From assembly GCA_009746045.1 (NCBI GenBank), contig RPFO01001591.1, forward strand, positions 1-42,654: a DNA stretch of 42,654 bases, read 5' to 3'. The stretch comes from Mesostigma viride. Lineage: Eukaryota; Streptophyta; Mesostigmatophyceae; Mesostigmatales; Mesostigmataceae. The stretch's first letter is position 1, and every line of letters starts with the position of its first letter. The position numbers and the translations under genes were made by a program. Shown here piece by piece: positions 14,299-26,531 of the stretch. Below the pieces are notes generated by a model. That model was not told the origin of the DNA, did no database searches, and worked only from the letters and a program-made list of their open reading frames with translations.

Positions 14299-15192
14299 GC
14301 AAGAGCTAGCGTCCTGGTGCTACCAAGTCACACATATAACTTGCTAGGGACGCGTCCAAGTACTCAGCTGCACTGTCACAGCTGAACTGTCAATCAATTT
14401 ATCACACAGACTCTGGCACGCCTTTGGTGCGCAGATCTATCAATTGTCCATACGGCTAGTCCTGTGGACCTATCCGTACATTACTCAGCATCAATTGTCT
14501 CATAGGTCCTGGCGCGCTACAGCACGCTTACCTATCAATTGACCATCAAGTCCTGTACAAGTCCTGTCAATGTCCTGCGGACTATCAAAGTGACACTTGT
14601 ACATCCTGTGTCCGTACGCGCCCACATTGGCGCGCCGGTCACTGTCGGCACAGCCTAGGAACGTCATAACTTTTACGTCCCGTAACCAAATGAGGCGTTC
14701 AAGGTGCCGTTGGAAAGAGCGTAACAATCTCTATCCATCTAACGTAAATCCTTTAAGTTAACTCCAATCTCTTCTTTTCTTTAGGGATCACATCCCCTGC
14801 CAGGGACCCTTGAAGTAGCTTGAAATGTCCTTCACTCCAGCTTGAAGCTTGAACAGATGTCTTTAATGGCCAATGCCATTCCCCCAGCCCTTTCTTTTAA
14901 GGAACTGGAAAAGAAACAGATCTGCCACAGGGAAAAACCATTCCATGAGAAATGGAGAAAAACCTATGGAAGTGGCATTACAGAGTACCACCAGATATTG
15001 GAAACACACAAAATTAAATACATACAGGTTATATTCTATGAGGTCTTCTCCAGGAATTAATCCCATCACCTCGGTAGAGCCTCCAGTACAATGACCTTGT
15101 GGCGGTGAGTTACATTAATCCCAGATACTAATCCCATAAAACCCAGTACATATTTAATATAAGCACAATAAATCCATGACAATTAATATACC
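14299..15192. other. Noncoding right part of the duplicated unit
   Basis: TATCAATTG-type phrases recur between 14377 and 14545. From about 14740 the sequence becomes AT-richer and looks like a different source. Overlapping short frames on both strands (14842-15094) have no recognised domain. It ends at the ATACC junction with copy 2. Confidence 0.5.
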
Positions 15193-15743
15193 GACGGGCA
15201 TAATCAACGACCTATATTACCAATAGCCGCCGCATATCAAACAGGTCGTATTCATGACGCCCGTCAACGCCCCGTCATCGCCCCGTCATCGCCCCGTGAT
15301 CGCCATGCCGAGGGCCAACCTCTTAACTCTTTATTCGGAGTAATAGTCAACGACCTATATTACCAATAGCCGCCGCATATAAAAAAGGTCGTATTCATGA
15401 CGCCCGTCGAGGGCGATGACGGTGACGCCGTCACCGTCATCGCCCTCGACGGGCCAACATCTAAACTCTTCTCTTAATCAACAAACTATATTACCAATAG
15501 CCGCCGCCTGTCAAACAGATCCTATTCATCACGCGCGTCAACGCCCCGTCATCGCCCCGTCATCGCCCCGTCATCGCCCCGTGATCGCCATGCCGAGGGC
15601 CAACCTCATAACTCTTTATTGGGAGTAATAGTAAACGACCTATATTACCAATAGCTGCCGCCTATCAAACAGGTCCTTTCCATCACGCCCGTCGAGAGCG
15701 ATGACGGTGACGGCCGTCACCGTCATCGCCCTGCCGGCATTGC
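15193..15743. repeat. Higher-order minisatellite, copy 2
   Basis: Equivalent of 530-1080, including the palindromes at 15402-15454 and 15698-15729. No difference was noticed. Confidence 0.85.
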
Positions 15744-16859
15744 CATACAAGAAGAAGCTCTCGATCCGAGGTATAGACTACCTCGGGTATCATCATCGTA
15801 ATTGCTAGCATCGAGATCATTCATACCTACCGACGATGGCCAGCTGCAAAAGAAAAATGTCGACCAACAGACAGGACCTATCGCCGGGAACCCTCAAGGC
15901 AATAAGGGCGAGACAGGCTTTCACCGTTAAGTAAAGTTGTCCACATCGTGCTAAGGAATTTGTGCTAATCTATGAGTACCTATATGGACACTTTGTCGCA
16001 TTTTTTACATGGCAAATAAGCGATGTATGTGTCATGTAGGCTGCCATTGGTGCATGCATGCATGGGCCAGCAATGATGGTCAGAGGTACATTGTGCCTAT
16101 GAGATAAGCATCGATTTGTTGATCAGCAAGTGATTCATTACGTGAGACAACAATATGTTTGGGGGCTAAGCTTCTTACATTGGTCACATGGCCCGCCATA
16201 ATTGTTTTCTTATGTGTTTAAGGTTAGGGCTCTGTTCATGACTGAACGTCATGAACGCGCTCTATTCATGACATTGATTAATTGATTTTAATTAGTCTCA
16301 TGTCCATGTTGGGGGACCGGGATCTCTGAATTCCCCAAAGAAGATATAGTGGAAGTCACCCCAAGATCGACGTCAATATCCGTCAAGACGTCAATAACTA
16401 CATGTATGTCCACAGCTCAGCTAGTAGTCTAAAATATGGGCCTCGAGCTAATCTTGCACGCAAGCAATGCCTATTATCAAGGATTAATTAATGCCTATCA
16501 ACAAGGAGACAATCATGCTTGTTAAATTTCCTAGGACCCACAACTGGGGGGTCGTAGTCTTTGACAATGTCCGCCTGGGCAACGCTACTAATCCTACATA
16601 TCCGAGGTCCCATGTCTGAATAAGAGGGGTTGAGCGGATGACGCCAACAGTGTCTGAGCTCTGCATGTCAGCTAAAATCATATCGCGGAGACAAACATAT
16701 GGCGGTATGTCCAATGTTGGCCACTGCGTCGCCTAACAGGTTCGTTCTTACATGGTCGGCAAGGGCCTGACCATGTAAGAAGGTATCTCCCTGGCTGGCC
16801 AGTCCACAAGGAACCAGCAGGGACCTCATCTGAATCAACCTGATTTATTAACTAACTAC
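15744..16859. other. Noncoding stretch, copy 2
   Basis: Equivalent of 1081-2196; the 13-bp-arm hairpin is at 16745-16781. Confidence 0.6.
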
Positions 16860-16969
16860 TTAATTCATTTATTAAACTCATGCCCCCATTAGGGAGTCAA
16901 GGAGCATTAATTAACCCCGATTCATTCATTCATTAAACACGTGCTCCCGTTGGGGAGTCACGGAGCACC
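16860..16969 (-). repeat. Two 3'-hairpin/tail modules, copy 2
   Basis: Equivalent of 2197-2306. Confidence 0.55.
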
Positions 16970-17212
16970 GAAGTGCTTTTAATCCCTGTGTGTGCACAAC
17001 AGGAGAAAGGGCAGAGACCCCCAGTCTCCTTCATGCCTAAGGCATGCCACAGCTGCATTCGGGAACGCTAGCTAAACGGACACGCTAACGATCCGGCAAT
17101 CTGTGGGTGCAAGAAGACCCATGCGGAGCATGGCCTAACACTAGGAGCGTGGGCAAGTAATCTCATCATAGCCAGGACGTAGCATGGCTGTACTAGGACT
17201 ATACCCCGATCA

Positions 17213-17447
17213 ATGGATGGATGGATGGATGGATGGATGGATGGATGGATGGATGGATGGATGGATGGATGGATGGATGGATGGATGGATGGATGGATGG
17301 ATGGATGGATGGATGGATGGATGGATGGATGGATGGATGGATGGATGGATGGATGGATGGATGGATGGATGGATGGATGGATGGATGGATGGATGGATGG
17401 ATGGATGGATGGATGGATGGATGGATGGATGGATGGATGGATGGATG
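17213..17447. repeat. (ATGG)n microsatellite, about 59 units, copy 2
   Basis: A pure run of 235 bp, two units longer than in copy 1. It is the largest length difference between the two copies. Confidence 0.98.
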
Positions 17448-17555
17448 TCAGGCTTGTCTTACATCATGCAGTGCATGGAACTTTGGTGCTGGAGGGTTAA
17501 TTGTGGCCCGGTCTAGTTTAGCTTCAGTGCTCTCATGTCGGCCTTCATGTGTAAT

Positions 17556-18271
17556 TATTTGAATGCATGCCCATTGGGCCATGCATAGTGTATATTTTTT
17601 ATGCATGCACGCCCATTATGTATCGCTGGGTCCATCCCATCAATGCTTGTTTATTGCCAGGTCTGGTGTAAGTAAGTTAGTACTTGCGTGTCATGCGCAT
17701 GGGCATGTTTAGAGTACTATGCTAATCTCTTTAGAAACATAATTACACGGAAGTTACAAATCTCATCTGCATCATGCCCCAAGACACTACATCAAAGAAT
17801 CAAATAAAATTATAACATGCCTCCGTTGGGAGATCATGCAGCACATGCATATTCCTTGCGGATCTGGGTAGAGGTGGGTCAAGCCGCGACATCGAAATAA
17901 GCTAATCTAAGCTATCTAGTCTACAAAATACTAACTACACTTCTCCCCAAAGCGCCCCTTCCGCTTTGGGGGAGGGGGCTTACCCACATGGGCTGGCGTG
18001 TGAGCCGGGACATTGGTCTTCCACCTCTTCTTGTTCTGCATAGGAACAGAGAGCGAAGAAATGCGGTGTGGGGACCCCTTCTCGTGGTAATGCGTTACAT
18101 GTACTCCCCACCGGGCTTTGCTCTTCATGGGTTCATAAAGACAACAATTATTCAGTAAGAATTTAATAAATTAGGAACATATATCTGTTGGGAGTCACTG
18201 TTACACATATACCTGAAAAGGGGCATATGATTTTAAATACATTCTGAGCTACAACCTGCACGTGCATGGGT
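17556..18271 (-). repeat. Further 3'-hairpin modules and LINE-like 3' region, copy 2
   Basis: Modules at 17563-17586, 17804-17849 and 18159-18271, equivalents of 2892, 3133 and 3488. The intervening sequence is noncoding as in copy 1. Confidence 0.5.
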
Positions 18272-19065
18272 TTAGTTAACTGGCACCTATACTAGAGGCC
18301 TGACCTGGGGTGGAGCTTCAGTGCTTCCCCGCCTTCTCCTTCTCCCACACTGGGTGCTCCGCGTCCTTCTTCTCCGGCCCTGCCCATGGGTGCACCGGCC
18401 CCGCCTCCTCCTTCTCCTCACGGGACGATTCGCGCTCCACGCATGGCTGCAGCATCAGTTAGCACGGGCAAGACATAGCAGTAACCGCGCTATGGCTGTT
18501 CTAGCACCAGCCTAGCAGACTGCCATGATCACTCAGCAAACCCACGACAGCTAAACCCTTGGCTGTCACAACCAGTCCATGCATCATTAAGTATGGGTAC
18601 AGGGAAAGCTTCCCGCATATCCATGGCCATATGGATGGCAGCAACACAACGACTTGCCCCCTAGCCCCCCGTGCACACACAAAAACGTGGGTCGTGGCTT
18701 CCACGCCCCATCCGCCATGCATGACAGCGCGTACCTTACTCGCATTCACACCGGGCTGCATCCCAGCGCCGTTGCTGTCCCCATGTGACACGTCGGCTGA
18801 TTAAGCAGATACACAGCAGAGTCTGATGTAAACCGCTAAACCCCAAACCCATGCAGACCACAGTCAAGGACGCGTGCATGTCAAGCCATGCCAATCGTGA
18901 ACCGTACAGCAATTTACTTTTCAAGCCTGAAGAGGTGGATAGCAGATAGTAGCCTGGAAGAGGTTACAGGGGCACATGTCCATTAGCGAGCGGAACAACA
19001 CAGCTCCCACCCTACAAGCGTACCGCACAATGTCCTCCTGCAATTGTCTGCCGATCTCCCAATCC
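18272..19065. other. Noncoding, pyrimidine-rich stretch, copy 2
   Basis: Equivalent of 3601-4394; no gene seen. Confidence 0.5.
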
Positions 19066-19157
19066 CGCAGACATCTCCACTGCTCTCATGGCGATTGCAA
19101 ATGCTTCATGCCGCAGACATCTCCACTGCTCTCATGGCGATTGCAAATGCTTGATGC
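19066..19157. repeat. 46-bp direct tandem duplication, copy 2
   Basis: Equivalent of 4395-4486. Confidence 0.9.
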
Positions 19158-19168
19158 CGCACCTCTGC

Positions 19169-19926
19169 TTACAGCAGAAAAGCTTCCTCCGGGCGAGGCA
19201 CCTGACTGGAACCAACACCCATTCTTTGGCTTGACAACGTGGCCATGACAGCATCGTGAATCTGCTTCGCCAACGCCCACACATCAGGACCCGCGCCCTG
19301 CACCGCCATGGCCACAGGCTGCACCGCTGCAATCGATGCAGCATTCACTGCCTGCGCCGCACCATGTACTGCATGCACGAAAGCCAATGCTGGCTCGGTT
19401 ATCATGGTCTTGCCCGATTCCTGCTGCTTCTTATTCTTCGATGCGGTCATGCGCACTTTATACCCCTTCCTCTCCAAGCACGCCTTCAGCACCTGGTTCG
19501 TGCGGTGCTGAATATGCTTCTGAAGGCGCGCCTTCTAAACACGAAATGTTGGCAATGTATGATTCCCAAACGGCATGATAGGCACATAATCAGTCCCATT
19601 AATTGCTTTGCGGCAGTCAATGCACCAGAACACCTGTTGAAAAAAGAAGGTTATGCACGCTAGCGATTACCCGCGGCAAGAAGCAATCAACACACCTCGC
19701 TAACAACTGCAACCACAATGTAACTCATGACGGGCCACTCACCGCTAGCCTGCTCTCCTGCTTCAATGTCTCCCCATTCTCAAGGCCTCCATCGTAAACC
19801 TCTCCGTCTTCACCATCGTCATCGTCTTCCTCTTCCTCCACTCCGACGTATCCGTGCTTCCTTTTCCTAAGATACCTAGGGTTGTTCAAGTCGTATGTGC
19901 GGCGTTGGCACACTTCCAACAAAATT
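19169..19926 (-). CDS. Truncated spliced gene fragment, copy 2
   Basis: Same frames, intron (19742-19634) and in-frame TAG (19537-19535) as the fragment at 4498-5255. Because both copies share the TAG, it predates the duplication. Confidence 0.45.
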
Positions 19927-20168
19927 TTGGCCGCCTCTACCCATTACCATTTATTCGTACTATCATAACATATCCAGGCGTTTGAAATCACATGTGGTGC
20001 CGCCCCAGGGAATTTTTCAGCTTCAGCCGCTCGGCCCTCCCACAGTCTTCTCAGAATTCGTCAACCAGGCGGGTACGGATGCGGCAGAACCGGCTGCGGA
20101 CGTGTTCACAGTCACGTCGGACTTGGAGATGCTGATCAGCCGTTTCACGATCACGGAGGAAGCAGCAC

Positions 20169-21641
20169 TTGAAGCCATCCGGGCACATCCCCAGCAGATG
20201 GGGGCCTATCCTTGCAAGTTCCATGCAGGAGGGGCGCCTGTTCGTGAGTCCCCAGCCGGAGGAATGGCGGCTGTATGTTCCTGAGCTTTGTAGGGCTGCC
20301 CTGCTTCACGAGCTCCATGATTCTCTTCTGGGCGGACATCAGGGAAGTCACCGTCTCCTTCCCCGGGCACGTAAGCACTTCTACTGGCCAGGGATGAAGG
20401 AGTATATCGAGACGTATGTGCGCCAGTGCCCCTCGTGTCAGATCATGAAGTCCAGGAACACGGGCTCTCAGGCCGTCCCTAAGACGCTGCCGGATCCTAT
20501 GGGTCCTTGGGATTCTATCATGATGGACTTCATCGGCCCGTTTAAGAAGACGAAGAACGGCAACAGCATGGTCTTGGTGTTCGTGGACCGCCTGACGCGC
20601 ATGTGTCACCTGGCTCCATGTCCGGTCGACCTCACAGCGGAGGAGTGCGCCAAGATATACCTGACGCACGTGTTTCGGTTTCACGGGCTCAGCCGGCAGT
20701 TCATCTCTGACCGCGACAAGCTCTTCACGGCCAAATTCTGGCAGGAGTTTTTCGAGCAACTGGGCACCAAGGTGTCGCTGGGCACGGCCTACCACAGCTC
20801 GTCATCGCACCTGGTGGAGCGGTTGAACCGCACGGTGCAAGAGACCATGCGACACTACACCGACACGGTGGGCAGCAATTGGGAAGAACTTCTGGGCTTG
20901 GTGGAGTTTTCCCTGAACAATGCCCCCCAGGCCGCCCATGGGTTTACCCCCTTTTTCCTCAACTCCGGCCGACACCCTCTCACACCGCTCGACTTGCTTG
21001 GGAGCCACGAGCTTGGAGAGGATCAGGTCAAGCGGGATACCCTACAGGGGGTTGAGCGGTTGCTGCAGCGGATGCACCAGGCGCATAACAGCGCGGTTCA
21101 GGGCTATCGCGCAGCGGCAGCGCGGTATCTGGAGAGGACAGCCGGCAAGCGGGATCACCGGACGCCGTCCATCGAGGTGGGCGATTGGGTCCTGGTTGAG
21201 GGCCCGCAGATCGGGCGATTTTCGCACAAGGTGGAGAAGGAGCTGAAGACTAAGCTCCGACCCATGTTCCTGGGTCCCTACAAGGTCCTCACCAAGTTCG
21301 ACGACGTCATGTTCCAGGTGGACATTCCAGTGTCATGGAACCTCACGTCCAACCGTTTCCACCGTGACCAGCTCAAGTTGTATCACCAGAATACCATTCA
21401 GGGCAGGGTCAATCCCCCAGCCCCACTGGAGTTCAATCCGGACACGGGGGAACAGGAGGACGAGGTGGCAGCGATCGTGGGACACCGGGATGTCAAACGG
21501 GGACGAGGGTTCCAGCGACAATACCGGGTGCGATGGCGATTCGCACAACACGAGTCTGAGGACTCCTGGCGCACCGCTACCGAGTTAGCGGGGTGCGCCC
21601 GCTTATTAGAAGCATATAAGAAGACGCACCAGTTGCGTTAG
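20169..21641 (+). CDS. Integrase plus chromodomain, copy 2
   Basis: The 490-residue product is identical to that of 5498-6970, including H2C2, D120/D181/E217, GPY and chromodomain. Confidence 0.92.
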   Translation: MKPSGHIPSRWGPILASSMQEGRLFVSPQPEEWRLYVPELCRAALLHELHDSLLGGHQGSHRLLPRARKHFYWPGMKEYIETYVRQCPSCQIMKSRNTGSQAVPKTLPDPMGPWDSIMMDFIGPFKKTKNGNSMVLVFVDRLTRMCHLAPCPVDLTAEECAKIYLTHVFRFHGLSRQFISDRDKLFTAKFWQEFFEQLGTKVSLGTAYHSSSSHLVERLNRTVQETMRHYTDTVGSNWEELLGLVEFSLNNAPQAAHGFTPFFLNSGRHPLTPLDLLGSHELGEDQVKRDTLQGVERLLQRMHQAHNSAVQGYRAAAARYLERTAGKRDHRTPSIEVGDWVLVEGPQIGRFSHKVEKELKTKLRPMFLGPYKVLTKFDDVMFQVDIPVSWNLTSNRFHRDQLKLYHQNTIQGRVNPPAPLEFNPDTGEQEDEVAAIVGHRDVKRGRGFQRQYRVRWRFAQHESEDSWRTATELAGCARLLEAYKKTHQLR

Positions 21642-21666
21642 CAGACCACATCCAGTAGGGTGTAGG

Positions 21667-24264
21667 GTGAGGGTGGTGTGTGAGCTGGGTATCAGGTACA
21701 CGCCGACTAACGCCCTGGCATCTTGTGTGTGGGCTGTGCAGGGGGACGCCGCGGAGGCGCTTCCCAGGGGCCAGATTTCCGTCGGCGCCGTGGAGGCTGC
21801 AGACGCAGGATTCCGGGAAGCAGATGGGGAGTCCAGCGAGGGAGATCTGGTCGACATGGATATACCCGACGATCCTGAGGTCCCAGAACCGGAAGTGGGG
21901 GCGAGGACGCAGATAGCTCGTGGAGAGCCTGCGGCCCGAAAGGGTGCAACGGGGGCCGAGGGCTCGAGAGATGAGAGCGGACAGATGGGGCCCTCATCTG
22001 GGCGCGAGCGCCGGCAAGAAACATCGTCAAGGCCCGGAGCACCGGACACGCGTACGTTACAGCTGGTGAAGGAGCTGAACGAGGAGACGTTCAATCCCCG
22101 GGTGTTCTTGCGTGACTATGGTCGGGAGGGGGAAGCCCTGTTGGAACGACGACGTCGTCGCCGTAATCAGATGCCGTCGGAACTCCGCGCTGACTCCATT
22201 ATGGCGCGGGTCGGCCCTGTGCAGATGGAGACTTTCAGAGGGTTCGTGCGGCGCAACGCGAGGTTTCGGATCGAGACCCGCACCGCTGCGCGCAACGGCG
22301 TGGTGGTCGGGACCGACTGGGAAACACATGAGCGGGAGTGCTCCTGTCACGCGTGCATGAACACGCTGGAAGCGGGTCTGGCATTCCCACGGCTCCTTCT
22401 CCTCCTACTCCCACCCCTGGTGCGGAAGCTGCTGGAACGCCATTTTCCTCGGTATCTTCCGCCGGAGGGGGCGCTACGGGGTGAAAAATGTCTGCGTGAG
22501 GGGCAGTATTCGTTACGGCAGGCCCTGGATCGCATCGTGGCCATGGATGATGAGGACCAGGACGATGGGAGTGAGGAGTATGACTCTGATTCCGACGACC
22601 TTCCTCCACGCCCTCATTCTCGTTCCCCTCCGCGGGATCCGCCCTCTCGGGGCTCCCAGGAGAGCGGCGCGAGAAACCGTCCTGTGCCTCGTTATGAGGC
22701 GCCACCGCCGGCGACGGGCTGGGGGCGACCTCCAGGGCGCGAGGCGCGGAGTCTTCCGAGGGCTACCGGATGGGGCGGAGGCAGTCAAACCGCCCCTCGA
22801 CGTGCTCCGGAGTGGCCGGCACGTCGTCGCTCGCCATCCCCGCCCTCCCGCTCGCGTTCCCGCTCAGACTCCGGGACCGAGGTACGCCCCGCTCGCCAAG
22901 CGTCACCACCCTCTCGTCGGCTTGAGGATCGGCAATGGGCGCGCACGTGGGGGTCCGCGGTGGAGCTGGAGCGGGAGCGAGAGAGTCGGCGACGGCGGAC
23001 GGAGGAGACCGCGGTGGCTAGGGCAGAACGGCCGGCTAGAGAGGAGCCGTTTGATGAGGTTCCCTCTGGCACCCCGATCGATGGGGGCCAAGAAGAGCCC
23101 ACCTTCCATGTCTCCCTGGAGCCTCGGTCCCCAGCGGAAGAGGTTCCACCGGAGCCTAACTTCTTGGTCTCCCTAGAGCCACGTCCCCGGTCTGCCCAGG
23201 CCGGGTCGTCGATGTCACGTCCTGCGGAGGGACCCAGCAGACCCACCACCTCGGATCGACGCTCGCACCTTCCCGCGGAGGGACCGCGCTTACCTAACGT
23301 ACGGATGGCCGCGGAAGGTCCCAACGTGACGGGAGTCATGGTGCCGGCGGAACCCGTGGTCACCATCGAGACACTCGTGGCAGCGGTGCAGTCCGGGCAG
23401 GGTCTGATACAGCGTATGCTGGACCAGCTCGGGCGCCAGGGCGATCACTCAGTCGCCGCCTCAGTAGGCTACGATGCGGCTTCCCGGGCAGCTTCACACG
23501 AGGAGTGGTCACTGGGGGATTTCATACGGACAATTCCGGGGAGGGCAGTAAGGCATGGTGGGCCGGGGCCTCGGACGGAAAAGTTGTGTGTGGTGTTCGA
23601 GGGACCTGTGATCTCGGTCCCTTCTGGCATGCACCTGCCCGCCCCTTTGGTTTTTCAAGCGGGTCCTTGGAGTGCGGTTGACCGTGGTGCCTACTGGGAA
23701 CAACTAGAAATCGCCTTCTTCCCACAGGCTCCGCTGCCCTTACCGCAACCCGACGACCTTCGTTTTCCCCGGACGGTGGGCCACACGGTGCGGTTCGGTA
23801 CCGAGGATTGGTGGGACTGGAGGTATCAGGTGGATGGAGTGGGGCACGTGGTTACGCCGCCCAAGGTGGCCCCGGCGGAAGGGCGTGCCTTCCTGGAACG
23901 GGTGGTGCCTGATATTGTAGGGGCACCAAGGGCGACAATCATTGAGGATCACGTGCGCACTGAGGTTTTCATGATGGGGGTGAAGTTTGTTCGTGATCAC
24001 CGCTGTGGGGTGGCAGATTGGTCGGCGCTGACCCTTCTCTTTACCCACCCCCAGTATCTTGCTGGGTTCCTGGCCATGTGGCCCCGGGGCACGTGGGTGG
24101 AACTGTCCAGGCTGGGTCGGCAGAAGACGTCCCCATATCAGATCGCCTTCGAAGTGGATTTATGCGCGCATCCCGGGGCGATGATCTGTAATATGACCCC
24201 TGTGGGGCGACGGGCTCTCCTTGAGGCCCAGCAGCAGCGGCGGATCACTAGCGGCGGACGCTAG
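21667..24264 (+). CDS. Chromovirus ORF3, copy 2
   Basis: The 865-residue product is identical to that of 6996-9593. Confidence 0.75.
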   Translation: MRVVCELGIRYTPTNALASCVWAVQGDAAEALPRGQISVGAVEAADAGFREADGESSEGDLVDMDIPDDPEVPEPEVGARTQIARGEPAARKGATGAEGSRDESGQMGPSSGRERRQETSSRPGAPDTRTLQLVKELNEETFNPRVFLRDYGREGEALLERRRRRRNQMPSELRADSIMARVGPVQMETFRGFVRRNARFRIETRTAARNGVVVGTDWETHERECSCHACMNTLEAGLAFPRLLLLLLPPLVRKLLERHFPRYLPPEGALRGEKCLREGQYSLRQALDRIVAMDDEDQDDGSEEYDSDSDDLPPRPHSRSPPRDPPSRGSQESGARNRPVPRYEAPPPATGWGRPPGREARSLPRATGWGGGSQTAPRRAPEWPARRRSPSPPSRSRSRSDSGTEVRPARQASPPSRRLEDRQWARTWGSAVELERERESRRRRTEETAVARAERPAREEPFDEVPSGTPIDGGQEEPTFHVSLEPRSPAEEVPPEPNFLVSLEPRPRSAQAGSSMSRPAEGPSRPTTSDRRSHLPAEGPRLPNVRMAAEGPNVTGVMVPAEPVVTIETLVAAVQSGQGLIQRMLDQLGRQGDHSVAASVGYDAASRAASHEEWSLGDFIRTIPGRAVRHGGPGPRTEKLCVVFEGPVISVPSGMHLPAPLVFQAGPWSAVDRGAYWEQLEIAFFPQAPLPLPQPDDLRFPRTVGHTVRFGTEDWWDWRYQVDGVGHVVTPPKVAPAEGRAFLERVVPDIVGAPRATIIEDHVRTEVFMMGVKFVRDHRCGVADWSALTLLFTHPQYLAGFLAMWPRGTWVELSRLGRQKTSPYQIAFEVDLCAHPGAMICNMTPVGRRALLEAQQQRRITSGGR

Positions 24265-24484
24265 AGTAGATAGTTCAGTTTTTGGGATGGATAGCGGAAT
24301 CCACCCCCCAGAGTTCCGGCTACTACGTCAGGGTTGGGCTTGTGTATCAACCTCTAGAGGAACTGGTATTACTGACCTGCGGGTGAACCGAGGTCGGGAC
24401 ATAGTACTCTTATAGTAGTCTTGTTTGCTTCTCTATCCTATCTTTGTACGGTAGGGACTACCGACCCCCGTGGGGGGGGAGGAG

Positions 24485-25068
24485 TGTTACGTCCCGGCCC
24501 TTTTGGTCGGACGTAACAATGGAATAAATTACTAAGGCCTTGTGGCCGTTGTACTGAGTTGTATGGATATTGGCTATTCTACGAATTGGACTAGTTATTT
24601 TGGGTCCTAGGTTGACCTTTTAGGGGCCGGTGCAGTGGCGCCGCGCCAGTTCTGGGTCTGACGATGGTTCTAGACGTGGATCCTATAGTTGGGGGTTGAT
24701 GTCGGCCCGGATCCTACGTGGAATGTGTGAACCGGATTGGCTAGTCGGAATTGGTGTGTATCTGCGCCGCAACCCACCTAGGTGAAATTGGTCCGAGGAC
24801 GAGAGTCTCGTCCTCTTGGTTTGATGAATGATAAGTGCGAATACGCCTACACATTGAGCCCGGGGCAATTATCCATTTGTACTTGGTGTTGCTAGCCATT
24901 ATAAGTGTGTACTAATTAGCTTGGCATCAAGCCGTGATGCCAGATATCTCACGACTCACGTCGTGAAGCGCAACCTACTTTAGGCTACCTTGAATTATTC
25001 CTAATTCCGGCAAGAAGGGTCTTTCGCTACGTAGCTCAGGCTAGGTGTGTCTGGGCTGGGACGTAACA
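24485..25068 (+). repeat. 3' LTR of element 1, copy 2
   Basis: Equivalent of 9813-10396 with one substitution noticed (C at 24579). The preceding polypurine tract (24472-24484) has one more G. Confidence 0.88.
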
Positions 25069-25599
25069 GCTACGTATGGCGCGGTTCTCTTGCAGCCCCT
25101 CCTGGAGTGGGATGCCCGCCGCCCAGCACCCCTCCCGGGCCAGGGCCTGGACTCCCGCGGCCATCCTCCCCCTCGGGCTAGCGACTATCTCGAGACGTTC
25201 GGGTCGCGACAGTGCGCTCGGCGGTGGCGCTCACGTGAGGTTCGGCACATCAGGTTGTGGCCGGCTAATGTGGAGCCTCTGCTAGATCTGTTCTTCCCGA
25301 AGGGCTTGCGTCATCGGATCCGGTACCATCGCCTACTCCTGCGGGCTCTCTGTTTGATCGCGGTAGAGCCTTTCCTACGCCTCTTTGCCTGTGGCTTCCT
25401 GGACTGGGCCCGTGGCCAGGTGGTCCTTACGCAGCATAGGTATTACTGGGCCTTTCTGGGCCTTTTTCCTGATGGCGTGTGGGCCGATGTTTTCCTCACT
25501 GTAGATAGGCATGATAATGCGGACGACGTGGCCCACTACCATGCGTATCTGGAGGTTCTGCTGGCCTCGCGTGGCACTTACCAGACGGATGGCAACTAG
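25045..25599 (+). pseudogene. ORF3-like fragment of element 2, copy 2
   Basis: The 4-bp deletion near 25225 gives a longer 184-codon frame that opens inside the element 1 LTR at a GTG. The alternative ATG frame at 25076 now stops at 25285. The last ~120 residues equal those of the fragment at 10404-10931. No genuine start is implied. Confidence 0.6.
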
Positions 25600-25777
25600 A
25601 TAGAGGGCCTTAGGCCCGACCTGAGGGTGTTGTCCCTCCGGTATATAGAGTCGCCCTCATATTCTGGCCAGTTGATTGGTCGTTCTTGGTCCGTGGTGCT
25701 GACTTTGTTCACTCTGTGTGTCCTGCCCAGTGCCGTCCCTCCCGGCAAGGCCTCTGTGCCAGGCAGTTAGGGGATCC

Positions 25778-26337
25778 AGTTAAGTAATGCAATACGCATT
25801 ACTTTTGCATACTTGCAAGTATGCAAAAGTAATGCGTATTGCATTACTTAACTAAGATTGGCGTTCGCTCCTGGGGTACCGGGTTCGAATCCTCTCGGAG
25901 GCACGGAAATATTTGCGGCGGGTAGGCCTGGGAGGCCGAGTCGAAATATTTGTGGATTTCTATGTTTGGCGGAGGCCGGGTAGGCCAAGTCGAAATAGGA
26001 ATTACTTAACTAAGATTGGCGTTCGCTCCTGGGGTACCGGGTTCGAATCCTCTCGGAGGCACGGAAATATTTGCGGCAGGTAGGCCTGGGAGGCCGAGTC
26101 GAAATATTTGTGGATTTCTATGTTTGGCGGAGGCCGGGTAGGCCAAGTCGAAATAGGGATTACGGCGGGAGGCTGGGAATAGCCGAGTCGTAATTAATCG
26201 AGTCACCTCGGTAACGAGCGGTGTGTGCGGAACGCCGGATTTCCCCACGCGGCCCAATTTTAGTTAAGTAATGCAATACGCATTACTTTTGCATACTTGC
26301 AAGTATGCAAAAGTAATGCGTATTGCATTACTTAACT
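25778..26337. mobile_element. Palindrome-ended element, copy 2
   Basis: Palindromes at 25778-25853 and 26262-26337, GATCC on both sides, and the 158-bp duplication at 25843-26158. No difference from 11110-11669 was noticed. Confidence 0.8.
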
Positions 26338-26531
26338 GATCCTCCCACCAGGCTTGGTGCTGGTTAACCCTACACCACTCGGGGTGGAACCGAGTTGACT
26401 TGTTGGTGCTTTGTATCTTGGATGGCCTGTCGATTGTGTTGGTGTGTGCTGGGTGCATTAGGTTCTTCCTACTCCTTTTTGTTTCCTCCCTGTGCGTAGG
26501 GAGAGGGCTCCCTACCTTTGTGGGGGGGAGG

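Larger units (their letters stand above)
530..15192. repeat. 14.66-kb tandem duplication, copy 1
   Basis: The segment recurs head to tail at 15193-29860. Differences seen are: 8 bp fewer in the ATGG array here, one G fewer in the G-run near 9801, an extra 4 bp (ACGT/TACG) near 10554, G instead of C at 9907 (24579 in copy 2), and C instead of T at 14774 (29442). The left edge (525-529), the junction (15188-15192) and the right edge (29856-29860) all carry ATACC, as expected of a microhomology-mediated tandem duplication. An assembly duplication of two haplotypes is the main alternative. Confidence 0.95.
20011..25068 (+). mobile_element. 5'-truncated chromovirus, copy 2
   Basis: Equivalent of the element at 5340-10396. 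The same truncation point shows that the 5' loss preceded the tandem duplication. Confidence 0.85.
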